Of a DNA stretch of 64,000 nt, positions 38,456-49,551 are shown piece after piece. The DNA lies in assembly GCF_963677715.1 (NCBI RefSeq), contig NZ_OY782495.1:1974001-2038000 (forward strand), read 5' to 3'. The stretch comes from an uncultured Bacteroides sp. Its GTDB lineage: Bacteria > Bacteroidota > Bacteroidia > Bacteroidales > Bacteroidaceae. The notes below the pieces were generated by a model. That model saw only the letters and a program-made list of their open reading frames with translations, was not told the origin of the DNA and searched no databases. Within the stretch, counting starts at the first letter, position 1, and the number at the start of each line of letters is the position of its first letter. A program made the translations under genes and the position numbers.

Positions 38456-39865
38456 ATGGTGTCAAAAACAGATTTTATTGTCGCTATCGAACTGGGTTCT
38501 TCAAAAATAACAGGCATAGCCGGTAGGAAGAACAGTGACGGAAGCATCCAGATTTTGGCTTATGCCAAAGAAGACTCATCTTCTTTCATAAGAAAAGGAG
38601 TCATCTATAACCTGGACAAAACCGCCCAAAGTCTGACATCCGTCATTAATACGTTGGAAGGCGAACTAAATAGCCCTATAGGAAAAGTATATGTAGGTAT
38701 TGGAGGACAATCTCTGCGAACAGTGAAAAACGTTATTGGCAGAGATCTGAAAGAAGATACAATTATATCTCAGGAACTGATAGACTCTATTTGCGATGAG
38801 AATCTGTCCATTCCATTAATTGACTTGGATATTTTGGATGTTGCTCCTCAAGAATACAAAATAGGTAATAACTTACAGGCAGACCCTGTAGGAATTGCGG
38901 CTAACCACATAGAGGGGAGGTTTCTAAACATTATAGCCCGTGCATCTATTAAAAAGAATCTAGAACGATGCTTTGAACAAGCAAAAATTGAGATTGCAGA
39001 TATTTGCATAGCACCTCTAACAACAGCCGGAGTTGTATTAACCGAAGGGGAAAAACGTTCCGGCTGCGCATTAGTTGACTTCGGTGCCGATACCACAACC
39101 ATTTCCATTTATAAAAACAATATCCTTCGCTTCCTGACTGTGCTTCCATTGGGAGGAAACGCTATTACACATGATATTACTTCACTACAACTGGAAGAAG
39201 AAGACGCCGAGAAGCTGAAAATAAAGTATGGAAATGCTCTTTATGAAGGGGAGAATGAAGAAAATAAAAACGCCACGTGCCAAACAGAAGATGGACGAAG
39301 CTTTGAATTGCAAGTGCTGAACGACATCGTTGAAGCCCGCGCAGAAGAGATCATTGCCAATGTATGGAATCAAATCCAACTCTCGGGATATGACGACAAG
39401 CTACTTTCGGGTATTGTTATTACAGGGGGGGCATCCAATCTCAAGAACTTAGATGAAGCGTTCCAGAAAAAGTGCAAAACAGAGAAGGTAAAAATAGCCA
39501 AATTCATTCGTAACGCAGTATATGCTTCTGAAGAAGTTATAAAAAAAGACGGAACTCTCAATACCGCTCTTGGGCTACTTTTTGCCGGAGAAGAAAACTG
39601 CTGCCTACAAGAAAGCCAAATAGCTCCTAAAGAAGCTGTTGCAATAAACGTACCTCCCAAAGATTTCTTCGCTGAGGATGAAAATTTAAAGCAACAAGCA
39701 GAAGAAGCTAAAGCTGCAAAGAAAATAAAAGACGAAGAAGAAAGACAGAAAAGAGTTGAGGAGAAAAAGAAAAGAGAGGAAGAAAAGAAAAACAAGCCCA
39801 GTTGGATATCAAGGACTTTTGACAAACTCTCGAATGAGATATTCTCTGATGAAGATATGAAATAA
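38456..39865 (+). CDS. ftsA: Cell division protein FtsA
   Basis: 469 residues, actin-like ATPase fold: IVAIELGSSKITGIAGRK (phosphate 1), VDFGADTTTISIYKNN (phosphate 2), GIVITGGASNLKNL (adenosine). The long highly charged region (about 400-450) ends in a probable amphipathic helix (SWISRTFDKLSNEIF) for membrane attachment. It anchors FtsZ to the membrane. The ftsZ gene follows after 20 bp. Confidence 0.96.
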   Translation: MVSKTDFIVAIELGSSKITGIAGRKNSDGSIQILAYAKEDSSSFIRKGVIYNLDKTAQSLTSVINTLEGELNSPIGKVYVGIGGQSLRTVKNVIGRDLKEDTIISQELIDSICDENLSIPLIDLDILDVAPQEYKIGNNLQADPVGIAANHIEGRFLNIIARASIKKNLERCFEQAKIEIADICIAPLTTAGVVLTEGEKRSGCALVDFGADTTTISIYKNNILRFLTVLPLGGNAITHDITSLQLEEEDAEKLKIKYGNALYEGENEENKNATCQTEDGRSFELQVLNDIVEARAEEIIANVWNQIQLSGYDDKLLSGIVITGGASNLKNLDEAFQKKCKTEKVKIAKFIRNAVYASEEVIKKDGTLNTALGLLFAGEENCCLQESQIAPKEAVAINVPPKDFFAEDENLKQQAEEAKAAKKIKDEEERQKRVEEKKKREEEKKNKPSWISRTFDKLSNEIFSDEDMK

Positions 39866-39885
39866 TTTGTAATCGTTAGTAAGAT

Positions 39886-41193
39886 ATGGACGAAATAGTA
39901 CAATTCGATTTTCCGACCGATTCACCTAAAATCATTAAGGTGATAGGTGTTGGCGGTGGTGGTGGCAATGCTGTTAACCACATGTATAAAGAAGGCATAC
40001 ATGACGTAACATTCGTACTATGCAATACAGACAACCAGGCACTTGCGGAATCTCCCGTACCGATAAAGTTGCAACTGGGACGTTCCATAACACAAGGGTT
40101 GGGGGCAGGCAACCGACCTGATCGAGCTCGCGACGCAGCCGAAGAAAGTATAGAAGATATTGAAGCGCTGCTAAACGACGGAACCAAAATGGTATTTATT
40201 ACTGCCGGAATGGGCGGTGGCACCGGAACAGGAGCAGCTCCTGTGATAGCCCGTATAGCCAAAGAAATGGATATTCTTACGGTAGGAATAGTCACGATAC
40301 CATTCATCTTTGAAGGTGAAAAGAAAATAATCCAGGCACTTGACGGCGTAGAACGTATTGCCCAACATGTTGACGCACTATTGGTCATCAATAACGAACG
40401 TTTAAGAGAAATCTACTCTGACCTGACCTTTATGAATGCTTTTGGAAAAGCAGACGATACACTATCAATTGCAGCCAAAAGCATTGCCGAAATAATCACT
40501 ATGCGCGGTACGGTTAATCTTGACTTTGCCGACGTAAAGACCATCCTTAAAGATGGAGGAGTAGCCATCATGAGTACCGGATTCGGTGAAGGTGAAAGCA
40601 GAGTAACGAAAGCTATCGACGATGCGCTACATTCTCCTTTGCTCAATAACAATGACATCTTTAATGCCAAGAAAGTGATGCTCAACGTATCCTTCTGCAA
40701 TAATTCGGAATTAATGATGGAGGAGATGAATGAAATTCACGAATTCATGAGTAAGTTCCGCGAAGGAGTGGAGGTTATCTGGGGGGTAGCAATGGACAAC
40801 GCACTTGACAAAAAAATAAAAATCACTGTATTAGCTACCGGATTTGGCGTAGAAGATGTTCCGGGTATGGACAGTGTTTTAGAAAGACGCAGCCAGGAAG
40901 AAGAAGAACGTCAATTATTGATTGAGGAAGAGAAAGAAAAGAATAAAGAGCGCATTCGTAAGGCCTATGGCGAAAGTGCCAGCGGCATGGGCAGCAGAAA
41001 CATACGCAAACGTAGACATATATACCTCTTCACACCAGAAGATTTGGATAATGACGATATTGTTTCAGTAGTAGAAGATTCTCCGGCGTATCTGCGAGAT
41101 AAAACCACTTTAAGCAAGATTAAAGCTAAGGCAGAAATCGATGAAGAGGAAACGCAAGAAGTAACAGAAGACAACGGAATCATTACATTTTAA
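39886..41193 (+). CDS. ftsZ: Cell division GTPase FtsZ
   Basis: 435 residues. Tubulin signature GGGTGTGAAPV, with GVGGGGGNAVNHM and N-terminal NTDNQAL intact. The linker is short and charged. The conserved C-terminal peptide that binds FtsA is recognisable as DSPAYLRDK but is followed by 31 further residues after PAYLR; in most bacteria it sits at or near the very end. It forms the Z ring at mid-cell. Confidence 0.97.
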   Translation: MDEIVQFDFPTDSPKIIKVIGVGGGGGNAVNHMYKEGIHDVTFVLCNTDNQALAESPVPIKLQLGRSITQGLGAGNRPDRARDAAEESIEDIEALLNDGTKMVFITAGMGGGTGTGAAPVIARIAKEMDILTVGIVTIPFIFEGEKKIIQALDGVERIAQHVDALLVINNERLREIYSDLTFMNAFGKADDTLSIAAKSIAEIITMRGTVNLDFADVKTILKDGGVAIMSTGFGEGESRVTKAIDDALHSPLLNNNDIFNAKKVMLNVSFCNNSELMMEEMNEIHEFMSKFREGVEVIWGVAMDNALDKKIKITVLATGFGVEDVPGMDSVLERRSQEEEERQLLIEEEKEKNKERIRKAYGESASGMGSRNIRKRRHIYLFTPEDLDNDDIVSVVEDSPAYLRDKTTLSKIKAKAEIDEEETQEVTEDNGIITF

Positions 41194-41229
41194 CTCATTA
41201 TAATATAACTCTCATAACACTTCATAATC

Positions 41230-41679
41230 ATGGATTTATTCGAGAAAGTCAGCGAAGACATTAAAACCGCAATGAAGGCAAAAGATAAAGTAGCACTTGA
41301 AACATTGAGAAACATAAAAAAGGTCTTTATTGAAGCAAAAACGGCTCCGGGAGCAAATGATACTTTAGCAGATGCAGACGCACTGAAAATTATGCAAAAG
41401 CTGGTAAAACAAGGCAAAGATTCTGCCGATATATACACACAACAAAACCGACAGGATTTAGCAGACGGAGAACTTGCACAAGTAAAAATCATAGAAGCTT
41501 ATCTGCCTAAACAACTAAGCGAAGAAGAACTTGAAGCAAGCCTAAAAGGAATCATAGCCGAAGCAGGTGCTACAGACGCCAAGGATATGGGCAAAGTAAT
41601 GGGAATAGCGTCAAAGAAATTAGCAGGACTGGCAGAAGGTCGTGCCATCTCTGCAAAGGTAAAAGAACTGCTCGGATAA
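41230..41679 (+). CDS. GatB/YqeY domain protein
   Basis: 149 residues, the standard length of YqeY proteins: an alpha-helical domain (MDLFEKVSEDIKTAMKAKDKVALETLRNI) and a C-terminal GatB-like tRNA-binding part (KDMGKVMGIASKKLAGLAEGRAISAKVKELLG). It is thought to aid tRNA amidation or binding, but function is not firmly shown. It is 36 bp after ftsZ and probably rides on the dcw transcript. Confidence 0.9.
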   Translation: MDLFEKVSEDIKTAMKAKDKVALETLRNIKKVFIEAKTAPGANDTLADADALKIMQKLVKQGKDSADIYTQQNRQDLADGELAQVKIIEAYLPKQLSEEELEASLKGIIAEAGATDAKDMGKVMGIASKKLAGLAEGRAISAKVKELLG

Positions 41680-41714
41680 TTCCAACTTACAATCTATTCT
41701 AAAGGTTTATTCGA

Positions 41715-41778
41715 GAAAAAAGCCAACAGCATGTATCTCTAACTTACCCACATGAGTCAAGTTAAAAATACATGCTGT
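41715..41778 (-). terminator. Probable recO terminator (long interrupted hairpin)
   Basis: On the minus strand ACAGCATGTAT pairs with ATACATGCTGT (11 bp), with an inner AACTT/AAGTT stem, then TGGC and a run of six T (41720-41715). It lies about 180 bp past the recO stop. A second inverted repeat, GCACTAAT/ATTAGTGC, is at 41810-41838 without a T-run. Nothing else is evident in 41680-41958. Confidence 0.5.
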
Positions 41779-41958
41779 CATATAAAGTAAAGCAATATCC
41801 TAATGGCACGCACTAATATCAGCCTACCCAATTAGTGCACATTAATCAAGCCAGCACTTATACAGCAAAGTTTCTTCCTACTCCACACAGATTGATATAC
41901 AACCAATTACCGCTCTCCTATCTAAAAACTTAACGCAAAAAATACGATAAGATTGTTG

Positions 41959-42687
41959 TCAGTCAAACAGCTCTTGCAATACTCCTAAAGACTTTAGTGC
42001 GGGGAAATCAGGTAAGTGAAGCCTATAAAAATCAATAATTATTATGAGACAACGCATTCTCTCTGCTCTATTCATTGCAAAGAGATGCATTGTTTCATAA
42101 TTCATGCGCATAAGTCTGATAAGTCGGTAAGATTCTTCCGGCTCAATGTAAGAAGTGTGTTGCTGGGGACGAGATGAGACAAAACAAGCATTCTGCAAGT
42201 CGAAATAATCACCTTCATGATAATCTTCCAAATTCGGATATAAGCCTAAGAAACGAGAAAGACGCATCAGAAAAACCAAATGAAAATTAGCATAGCCTTC
42301 TTTTTGTTCATCAAGCCATGCTATAGAATATCGTAAATAGTCAAACAAGGATTTATTTTCAACTTCTTCGCGAACAGCTTTATAAAGAAACTCTTCTAAA
42401 AAAAGAACGATGGCCGATTTATAAGGATCGTAGGGTATTGTTGCAAAAGAGAAAAATAGCTTCGCCTCCTTAATCCGATGCAGATTAGCCGTGGAACGAT
42501 AATCAGCTTCAAACTCAATAATGGCCAAGGGCTGAAACAGAATAGTTTTCACATTTGCTTTTTTTGCACGAGAAGCCGAAACAAGGTATGCCACCCGGCC
42601 CAAATGTTCAGTATACATCTCTACTATATTAGACGAATCACTGTACTTTAGAACATGAAGAACAATTCCGATCGTTTTCTGCAACAT
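41959..42687 (-). CDS. recO: DNA repair protein RecO
   Basis: 242 residues. N-terminal OB fold ([37 protein letters not shown] is split over residues 4-40) and a helical C-terminal domain. It loads RecA onto SSB-coated DNA with RecR. No zinc-finger cysteine set is apparent, as in other Bacteroidetes RecO. It is convergent with yqeY. Confidence 0.92.
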   Translation of the reverse strand: MLQKTIGIVLHVLKYSDSSNIVEMYTEHLGRVAYLVSASRAKKANVKTILFQPLAIIEFEADYRSTANLHRIKEAKLFFSFATIPYDPYKSAIVLFLEEFLYKAVREEVENKSLFDYLRYSIAWLDEQKEGYANFHLVFLMRLSRFLGLYPNLEDYHEGDYFDLQNACFVSSRPQQHTSYIEPEESYRLIRLMRMNYETMHLFAMNRAERMRCLIIIIDFYRLHLPDFPALKSLGVLQELFD

Positions 42688-42722
42688 GGCTTTTCACTTA
42701 GAAATGAACCTTATCATGAAAA

Positions 42723-42753
42723 CAAAGCTACAAAAAAAGGAACAAAACGGCAA
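42723..42753 (-). promoter_or_regulatory. Promoter of recO
   Basis: Minus strand: TTG (42753-42751), 20-bp spacer, TAGCTTTG (42730-42723), matching the Bacteroides consensus; start near 42716. The rest of 42688-42970 holds only this promoter, the tRNA promoter and A/T-rich sequence. Confidence 0.6.
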
Positions 42754-42888
42754 CCTTACCATCAAAACAAAAAAAGATACGCAAATAAAAAGAAAAAATA
42801 GTATATTCTATCACTCTGATAATCAAGCATTAAATGACAATCACGATGAATAGATGAACGATATTAGGAAATTTAGGCCAACTAATAT

Positions 42889-42919
42889 TTTGCCAATTCA
42901 AAAATAGTCTCTACATTTG
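42889..42919 (+). promoter_or_regulatory. Promoter of tRNA-Glu and rpsT
   Basis: TTTG (42889-42892), 19-bp spacer, TACATTTG (42912-42919): a near-perfect Bacteroides promoter with start near 42926. A small hairpin ATCGGG/CCCGAT at 42928-42944 lies between the start and the tRNA. Confidence 0.65.
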
Positions 42920-42970
42920 CATCCGCAATCGGGAATACCCCGATGGCAAAAGCAGAAATGCTTTTATTAT

Positions 42971-43042
42971 GGCCCATTAGTCTATCGGTTAGGACGTAAG
43001 ATTTTCATTCTTGAAAGAGGGGTTCGACTCCCCTATGGGCTA
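42971..43042 (+). tRNA. tRNA-Glu (anticodon TTC)
   Basis: A 72-nt cloverleaf. The acceptor stem GGCCCAT pairs with ATGGGCT (first pair G-U), and the D arm is GTCT...GGAC. The anticodon stem TAAGA/TCTTG holds loop TTTTCAT with anticodon TTC. The T arm is AGGGG-TTCGACT-CCCCT and the discriminator base is A. The 3' CCA is not encoded. It lies 43 bp upstream of rpsT on the same strand. Confidence 0.93.
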
Positions 43043-43085
43043 CAAATTAAAGATATACAAAGAACTAAAAAAAAGATTAGTCGAG

Positions 43086-43340
43086 ATGGCAAATCACAAA
43101 TCATCAATCAAAAGGATCAGACAAGAAGAAAAAAGAAGATTCCACAACAGATATTATGGTAAAACCATGAGAAATGCTGTTAGAAAACTTCGTTCGACTA
43201 CTGACATGGCAGAGGCAGTTGCAATGTTTCCTGTTGTCACTAAGACAATAGATAAATTAGCTAAAGTGAATATTATTCACAAAAATAAGGCTAATAATCT
43301 GAAGTCCAGATTGGCAATTTACATCAATAAGCTTGCTTAA
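43086..43340 (+). CDS. rpsT: Ribosomal protein S20
   Basis: 84 residues from ATG 43086, the start shared by S20 proteins ([18 protein letters not shown]). It is basic and all-helical, and binds 16S rRNA in the 30S body. A longer frame from 43011 would overlap the tRNA and is rejected. It is followed by a strong terminator and is probably co-transcribed with tRNA-Glu. Confidence 0.96.
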   Translation: MANHKSSIKRIRQEEKRRFHNRYYGKTMRNAVRKLRSTTDMAEAVAMFPVVTKTIDKLAKVNIIHKNKANNLKSRLAIYINKLA

Positions 43341-43375
43341 GTAGCATACTTCTTAATAGCCCGTAAACACATACT

Positions 43376-43403
43376 AGGCCGAACTAAAAAGTTCGGCCTT
43401 TTC
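43376..43403 (+). terminator. Intrinsic terminator of rpsT
   Basis: Perfect 9-bp stem AGGCCGAAC/GTTCGGCCT with loop TAAAAA, then TTTTCT. Confidence 0.9.
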
Positions 43404-43446
43404 TGCGTACACATGGAATAAATGAAAAGAAAACCTTAGAAAATAA

Positions 43447-45501
<2,055 letters not shown>

Positions 45502-45538
45502 TGTGTTAGCTGATAACCTCACACTCGCATAAAACAAA

Positions 45539-45583
45539 AGCGCCGGCAGAAGGATTTTTCTTTTCTGCCGGCGCTCTTGTTTT
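45539..45583. terminator. Bidirectional terminator between gyrB and the DUF3795 gene
   Basis: 13-bp perfect stem AGCGCCGGCAGAA/TTCTGCCGGCGCT (45539-45551 and 45563-45575), followed by CTTGTTTTTG and preceded by an A-rich run. It can serve both convergent genes. Confidence 0.88.
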
Positions 45584-45596
45584 TGTACTTTAGCAA

Positions 45597-45947
45597 TCAA
45601 CGATTCTTTATCGTCTGTTGACGCTTCTCGGCCATTTCTGCGGCAAAAGCCTCTTTACCGATTTCACGGATACGCCGAATGCAGGCATTCCTGTCAGAAC
45701 CAAAAAGCAAGGCAAAAACCTTGCCGATAAAATTAGAGAATGTTTTGCACTCCTTTACATCCATCGGACAATCGGCACAGGAATGATACCCTTTCTCTGC
45801 ATTGCAAGCTCTGATTTTACACCACGAAGCCTTTTCGTTCTTTTGGCAACCGGGACATTTCTTGGCAAGATACTTATGGCAAGCACCGCAATACAATCCG
45901 CAACGGGCTATCAAATCAGAATCTACCTCAATTATTTGTTTTTCCAT
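45597..45947 (-). CDS. DUF3795 domain protein (cysteine-rich)
   Basis: 116 residues from ATG 45947; the 32-residue upstream extension is rejected because family members begin near MEKQ...ARCGLYCGAC. Cysteine motifs CGLYCGACHKYLAKKCPGCQ, CKIRAC and CADCPMDVKEC suggest a bound metal or Fe-S cluster. Function unknown. It is convergent with gyrB. Confidence 0.82.
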   Translation of the reverse strand: MEKQIIEVDSDLIARCGLYCGACHKYLAKKCPGCQKNEKASWCKIRACNAEKGYHSCADCPMDVKECKTFSNFIGKVFALLFGSDRNACIRRIREIGKEAFAAEMAEKRQQTIKNR

Positions 45948-46064
45948 ATCATTATAATGTAAAGCAATTATAACCCTAATCAACGACAAAGATAAATAAT
46001 ACAACAAATAAATCCTCGATCTGTACCCGGAATTTGTCTTCAAAAGATTCCCGGCAAAGAACAG

Positions 46065-46646
46065 TTATATAATCCCCCTATCTTTTAATTCTTTCCCAGC
46101 TATTTCCAATTCACTATACCATGCCTCACCAAACTTACGGATGAGTGGTTCCTTCAAGAACTTGTAGATTGACAAGTTTTCCTTCTGCCCCAATAAGACA
46201 GCCGCCTTACAAACATCCCAACGATGATAATTCACGGCTCTATAAGAAGCATAATTCTCCACACGAATGGGATAGAGGTGACAGGAAACAGGTTTATAAA
46301 AATCGGACTTACCTGCGCGATAGGCCTTCTCAATGGAGCAATAGCAACAACCGCTCTCATCATAACAGGTAAACACACAGTCTTTGCCATTCACAATAGA
46401 GGTGACCAAATCACCATCCGGGTCTGTATAGCATACACCCTGCTTATCAATAACGGCACGCGCTTCAGGAGAAAGATCGTCCCAAATCACAGGAAGTACC
46501 TTCTTTAATTCTTCCACTTCTTCCTGCTCGAGTGGTGCGCCTGCATCACCTTCTATGCAACACTGGCCTTTACAAGCATCGAGATTGCAAAGAAATTTTT
46601 CACGGAACACATCGAGTGTCACGATTACATCATCTATCTGAATCAT
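46065..46646 (-). CDS. DUF3109 family protein (cysteine-rich)
   Basis: 193 residues. Cys motifs CNLDACKGQCCIEGDAGAPL, CVFTCYDESGCCYCSIEKAY and PVSCHLYPIR resemble the zinc/iron-binding YkgJ-like group. It may bind an Fe-S cluster; the role is unknown. It follows gpmI on the same strand but a strong terminator stands between them. The start at 46646 places the ATG right after that terminator's T-run, so the promoter must overlap the hairpin. Confidence 0.83.
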   Translation of the reverse strand: MIQIDDVIVTLDVFREKFLCNLDACKGQCCIEGDAGAPLEQEEVEELKKVLPVIWDDLSPEARAVIDKQGVCYTDPDGDLVTSIVNGKDCVFTCYDESGCCYCSIEKAYRAGKSDFYKPVSCHLYPIRVENYASYRAVNYHRWDVCKAAVLLGQKENLSIYKFLKEPLIRKFGEAWYSELEIAGKELKDRGII

Positions 46647-46659
46647 ATTATATGAAAGA

Positions 46660-46690
46660 TAAAAAAAACGGGAGATTCAACATCTCCCGT
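46660..46690 (-). terminator. Intrinsic terminator of gpmI
   Basis: Minus strand: ACGGGAGAT, 5-nt loop, ATCTCCCGT (46690-46668), then eight T. It separates gpmI from the DUF3109 gene. Confidence 0.9.
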
Positions 46691-46711
46691 CTCTATATAT
46701 TCAAGAGTTTC

Positions 46712-48226
46712 TTATTTAATCAACACTTTACCGGTCATTTCTTTCGGTGCCTCGAGACCCATGATTTTGAGAATTGTCGGAGCCACATCGGCCAAACGAC
46801 CATTGCCAACGCCCGCCTCTTTATTCTCTGTTACATAAATGCAAGGTACGGGATTAAGCGAGTGGGCTGTGTTAGGAGATCCGTCTTCATTGACTGCATT
46901 ATCTGCATTTCCGTGATCGGCAATAATAATTGCTTCATATCCCTGTGCTTTAGCTGCTTCGATGGTCTCTTTTACGCAAGCATCTACAGCAACAACCGCC
47001 TTGGTTATCGCGTCGTAAACTCCGGTATGCCCTACCATGTCTCCGTTAGCGTAATTTACCACAATAAAATCGTACTTATTTTCATTAATTGCTGCAACCA
47101 GTTTATCTTTTACTTCGTAAGCACTCATTTCGGGCTTCAGGTCGTAAGTAGCTACTTTCGGAGAAGCTACCAGAATACGATCTTCCCCTTCATAAGGAAC
47201 CTCGCGACCGCCATTGAAGAAGAAAGTAACATGCGCGTACTTTTCAGTTTCGGCAATGTGCAACTGAGTCCTTTTCTCTTTGGCCAGAAATTCGCCCAGT
47301 GTGTTCTCTACATTATCCTTATCGAATAAGATGTGCACCCCTTTGAATGAAGCATCATAGGGAGTCATACAGTAATATTGCAAATCGGGAACTGTTTTCA
47401 TCCCGGCTTCGGGCATATCTTGCTGAGTAAGCACAGCCGTCAGTTCCTTAGCCCGGTCGTTACGATAGTTAAAGAATATAACGACATCTCCGGCCTTAAT
47501 GGTTCCGTCCACCGCTGCATTGACAATCGGTTTGATAAATTCATCAGTCACGCCTTCGTCGTAAGACTCTTGTACAGCCTGTATCATGCAATCGGCCTTT
47601 TTACCTGTAGCATTTACCAAAAGATCATAAGCCTCTTTCACACGTTCCCAGCGCTTGTCACGATCCATGGCATAATAACGACCAATGATTGATGCTATTT
47701 TTCCGGCAGAAGTCTTGCAATGTGCATCAAGTTGCTCTATAAAGCCCTTACCACTCTTCGGATCGGTATCGCGTCCATCCATAAAACAATGGATAAATGT
47801 GTTCCCGATTTCGTACTCTTTGGCTATGTCGCACAGCTTAAATAAATGATCGAGTGAACTGTGCACACCACCGTCTGAAGTTAAGCCCATAAAGTGAATG
47901 TTCTTTCCTTTTTCTTTAGCGTAAGAGAAAGCGGAAATAATCTCCGGATTCTTCATAATGCTGTTGTCGCGGCAAGCCAGATTAATTTTTACCAAATCCT
48001 GATAAACCACACGCCCGGCACCAATATTGAGATGCCCCACTTCGGAGTTCCCCATTTGTCCGTCGGGCAATCCCACATCCTCGCCACTCGCTTGTAGCTG
48101 CGAATTAGGATATGTTTTTACTAAATGATCCCAATAAGGAGTAGGAGTATTGAAAATAACATCTGCTTTTCCATGAGCACCGATTCCCCAACCATCGAGA
48201 ATCATCAAAAGGGCTTTCTTAGTCAT
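46712..48226 (-). CDS. gpmI: 2,3-bisphosphoglycerate-independent phosphoglycerate mutase
   Basis: 504 residues from ATG 48226 ([16 protein letters not shown]); the 25-residue upstream extension is rejected. The active-site Ser is in [17 protein letters not shown], and metal-binding motifs [10 protein letters not shown] and [10 protein letters not shown] are intact. It converts 3-phosphoglycerate to 2-phosphoglycerate with two Mn2+ ions. It is divergent from corA. Confidence 0.97.
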   Translation of the reverse strand: MTKKALLMILDGWGIGAHGKADVIFNTPTPYWDHLVKTYPNSQLQASGEDVGLPDGQMGNSEVGHLNIGAGRVVYQDLVKINLACRDNSIMKNPEIISAFSYAKEKGKNIHFMGLTSDGGVHSSLDHLFKLCDIAKEYEIGNTFIHCFMDGRDTDPKSGKGFIEQLDAHCKTSAGKIASIIGRYYAMDRDKRWERVKEAYDLLVNATGKKADCMIQAVQESYDEGVTDEFIKPIVNAAVDGTIKAGDVVIFFNYRNDRAKELTAVLTQQDMPEAGMKTVPDLQYYCMTPYDASFKGVHILFDKDNVENTLGEFLAKEKRTQLHIAETEKYAHVTFFFNGGREVPYEGEDRILVASPKVATYDLKPEMSAYEVKDKLVAAINENKYDFIVVNYANGDMVGHTGVYDAITKAVVAVDACVKETIEAAKAQGYEAIIIADHGNADNAVNEDGSPNTAHSLNPVPCIYVTENKEAGVGNGRLADVAPTILKIMGLEAPKEMTGKVLIK

Positions 48227-48298
48227 AATTATGTTAATTTTAGAATTTCTTTGTCTATAAATGCCACCAAAGCCAGGCACTATCCGCTTTTTCGATCG

Positions 48299-48306
48299 CA
48301 AAGTTA
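48299..48306 (-). promoter_or_regulatory. -7 element of the gpmI promoter
   Basis: TAACTTTG on the minus strand (exact TAnnTTTG), 73 bp before the gpmI ATG. Confidence 0.5.
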
Positions 48307-48348
48307 CAAAAAAAGGCTGTGAGTGCGTGTGGTTTAAAATGATTTATC

Positions 48349-48356
48349 TACTTTTG
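48349..48356 (+). promoter_or_regulatory. -7 element of the corA promoter
   Basis: TACTTTTG matches TAnnTTTG; start near 48363, leaving a leader of about 130 nt before corA. I saw no known magnesium riboswitch in that leader. Confidence 0.45.
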
Positions 48357-48493
48357 CCACACTAAAAAAACAATAATAAAAACATGGACGACTCAAACCC
48401 GCGAACGTGCTATCATAGTATTAACTAAAAAGAACAGAGTCATACTCTCAATGCCTCTGCTCGAATAATTATAATAAACGAAAGGAGGCAATA

Positions 48494-49420
48494 ATGAGAA
48501 CATATCTTTATTGTGAAGCCGGCTTTGTGGAAAAGCCGCAATGGCAGCCCAATTGCTGGATAAATGTAGAATGCCCGGATGCCGGCGATTTAAAGTTTCT
48601 CACCCAAGAGTTGAAAGTTCCCGAATCTTTCTTAACCGATATAGCCGATACGGATGAACGTCCGCGAACCGAAAGCGAAGAAAACTGGCTGCTTACCGTT
48701 TTGCGCATACCCATGCAGAGTACACAAAACGGCATTCCGTTTACAACGGTGCCCATTGGTATTATCACAAACAATGAAATTACTATCTCCATCTGTTATT
48801 ATCACACGGAGATTATTCCCGATTTCATTACCTACACCCGTCGTAAGAATCTTATCGTAAAGAGCAAACTTGACCTTATTTTGCGCCTGATCTACTCTTC
48901 GGCCGTATGGTTTCTGAAATACCTGAAGCAGATAAACAATGACGTAACTGCTGCCGAAAAAGCGCTGGAGCGTAGTATTCGTAATGAAGACCTGTTGCAA
49001 CTGATGAAGCTGCAAAAGACACTTGTTTATTTCAATACCTCCATTCGTGGAAACGAAACGATGATCGGAAAACTGCGAAGCATCTTTCAAGAGCCGGAGT
49101 CTCTAAACGAAGAGCTATTGGAGGATGTTATCACCGAGCTCAGACAAGCCTACAACACGGTAAATATTTATAGTGATATTCTTACCGGAACGATGGATGC
49201 CTTCGCTTCGATTATCTCGAACAATGTGAATACAATCATGAAGCGAATGACAAGCATCTCTATTATCTTAATGGTACCCACACTCATCGCCAGTTTTTAT
49301 GGCATGAATGTTGATATTCATCTGGACCAGATGCCGCATGCTTTTGCTATCATCGTGATATTCTCTGTTATTCTATCGGCTCTTGCGTTCTTCATTTTCC
49401 GCAAGATAAAATGGTTTTAA
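48494..49420 (+). CDS. corA: CorA family divalent-cation transporter
   Basis: 308 residues. A large cytoplasmic N-terminal domain, then two C-terminal membrane helices with the signature SFYGMNV at the end of the first (GMN pore loop) and a basic tail. CorA pentamers move Mg2+ or Co2+ inward. A GGAGG lies 5 bp before the ATG, an unusually good Shine-Dalgarno for this window. It is convergent with the GH30-type gene. Confidence 0.93.
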   Translation: MRTYLYCEAGFVEKPQWQPNCWINVECPDAGDLKFLTQELKVPESFLTDIADTDERPRTESEENWLLTVLRIPMQSTQNGIPFTTVPIGIITNNEITISICYYHTEIIPDFITYTRRKNLIVKSKLDLILRLIYSSAVWFLKYLKQINNDVTAAEKALERSIRNEDLLQLMKLQKTLVYFNTSIRGNETMIGKLRSIFQEPESLNEELLEDVITELRQAYNTVNIYSDILTGTMDAFASIISNNVNTIMKRMTSISIILMVPTLIASFYGMNVDIHLDQMPHAFAIIVIFSVILSALAFFIFRKIKWF

Positions 49421-49465
49421 TGAACCGGGTGACAACAACCTGTTTGTTCTACATCAAGAAACAAC

Positions 49466-49521
49466 ATTAATAAAAGGGAAGCTGCAAAATGATATCATTT
49501 TGCAGCTTCCCTTTTATTAAT
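49466..49521. terminator. Perfect 56-bp palindrome, bidirectional terminator
   Basis: The sequence is its own reverse complement over 56 bp, centred on GATATC at 49491-49496, with A/T runs at both ends (ATTAATAAAAGGG... and mirror). It lies between corA and the convergent GH30-type gene and would form a 26-28 bp hairpin on either transcript. Confidence 0.85.
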
Positions 49522-49551
49522 TGCAAAGAATCTGCGGGTAACAAATACAGC

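Noticed and set aside
46532-47329. 265-residue plus-strand frame
   Set aside because: Antisense to DUF3109 and gpmI, both clearly coding; composition is typical of a shadow frame.
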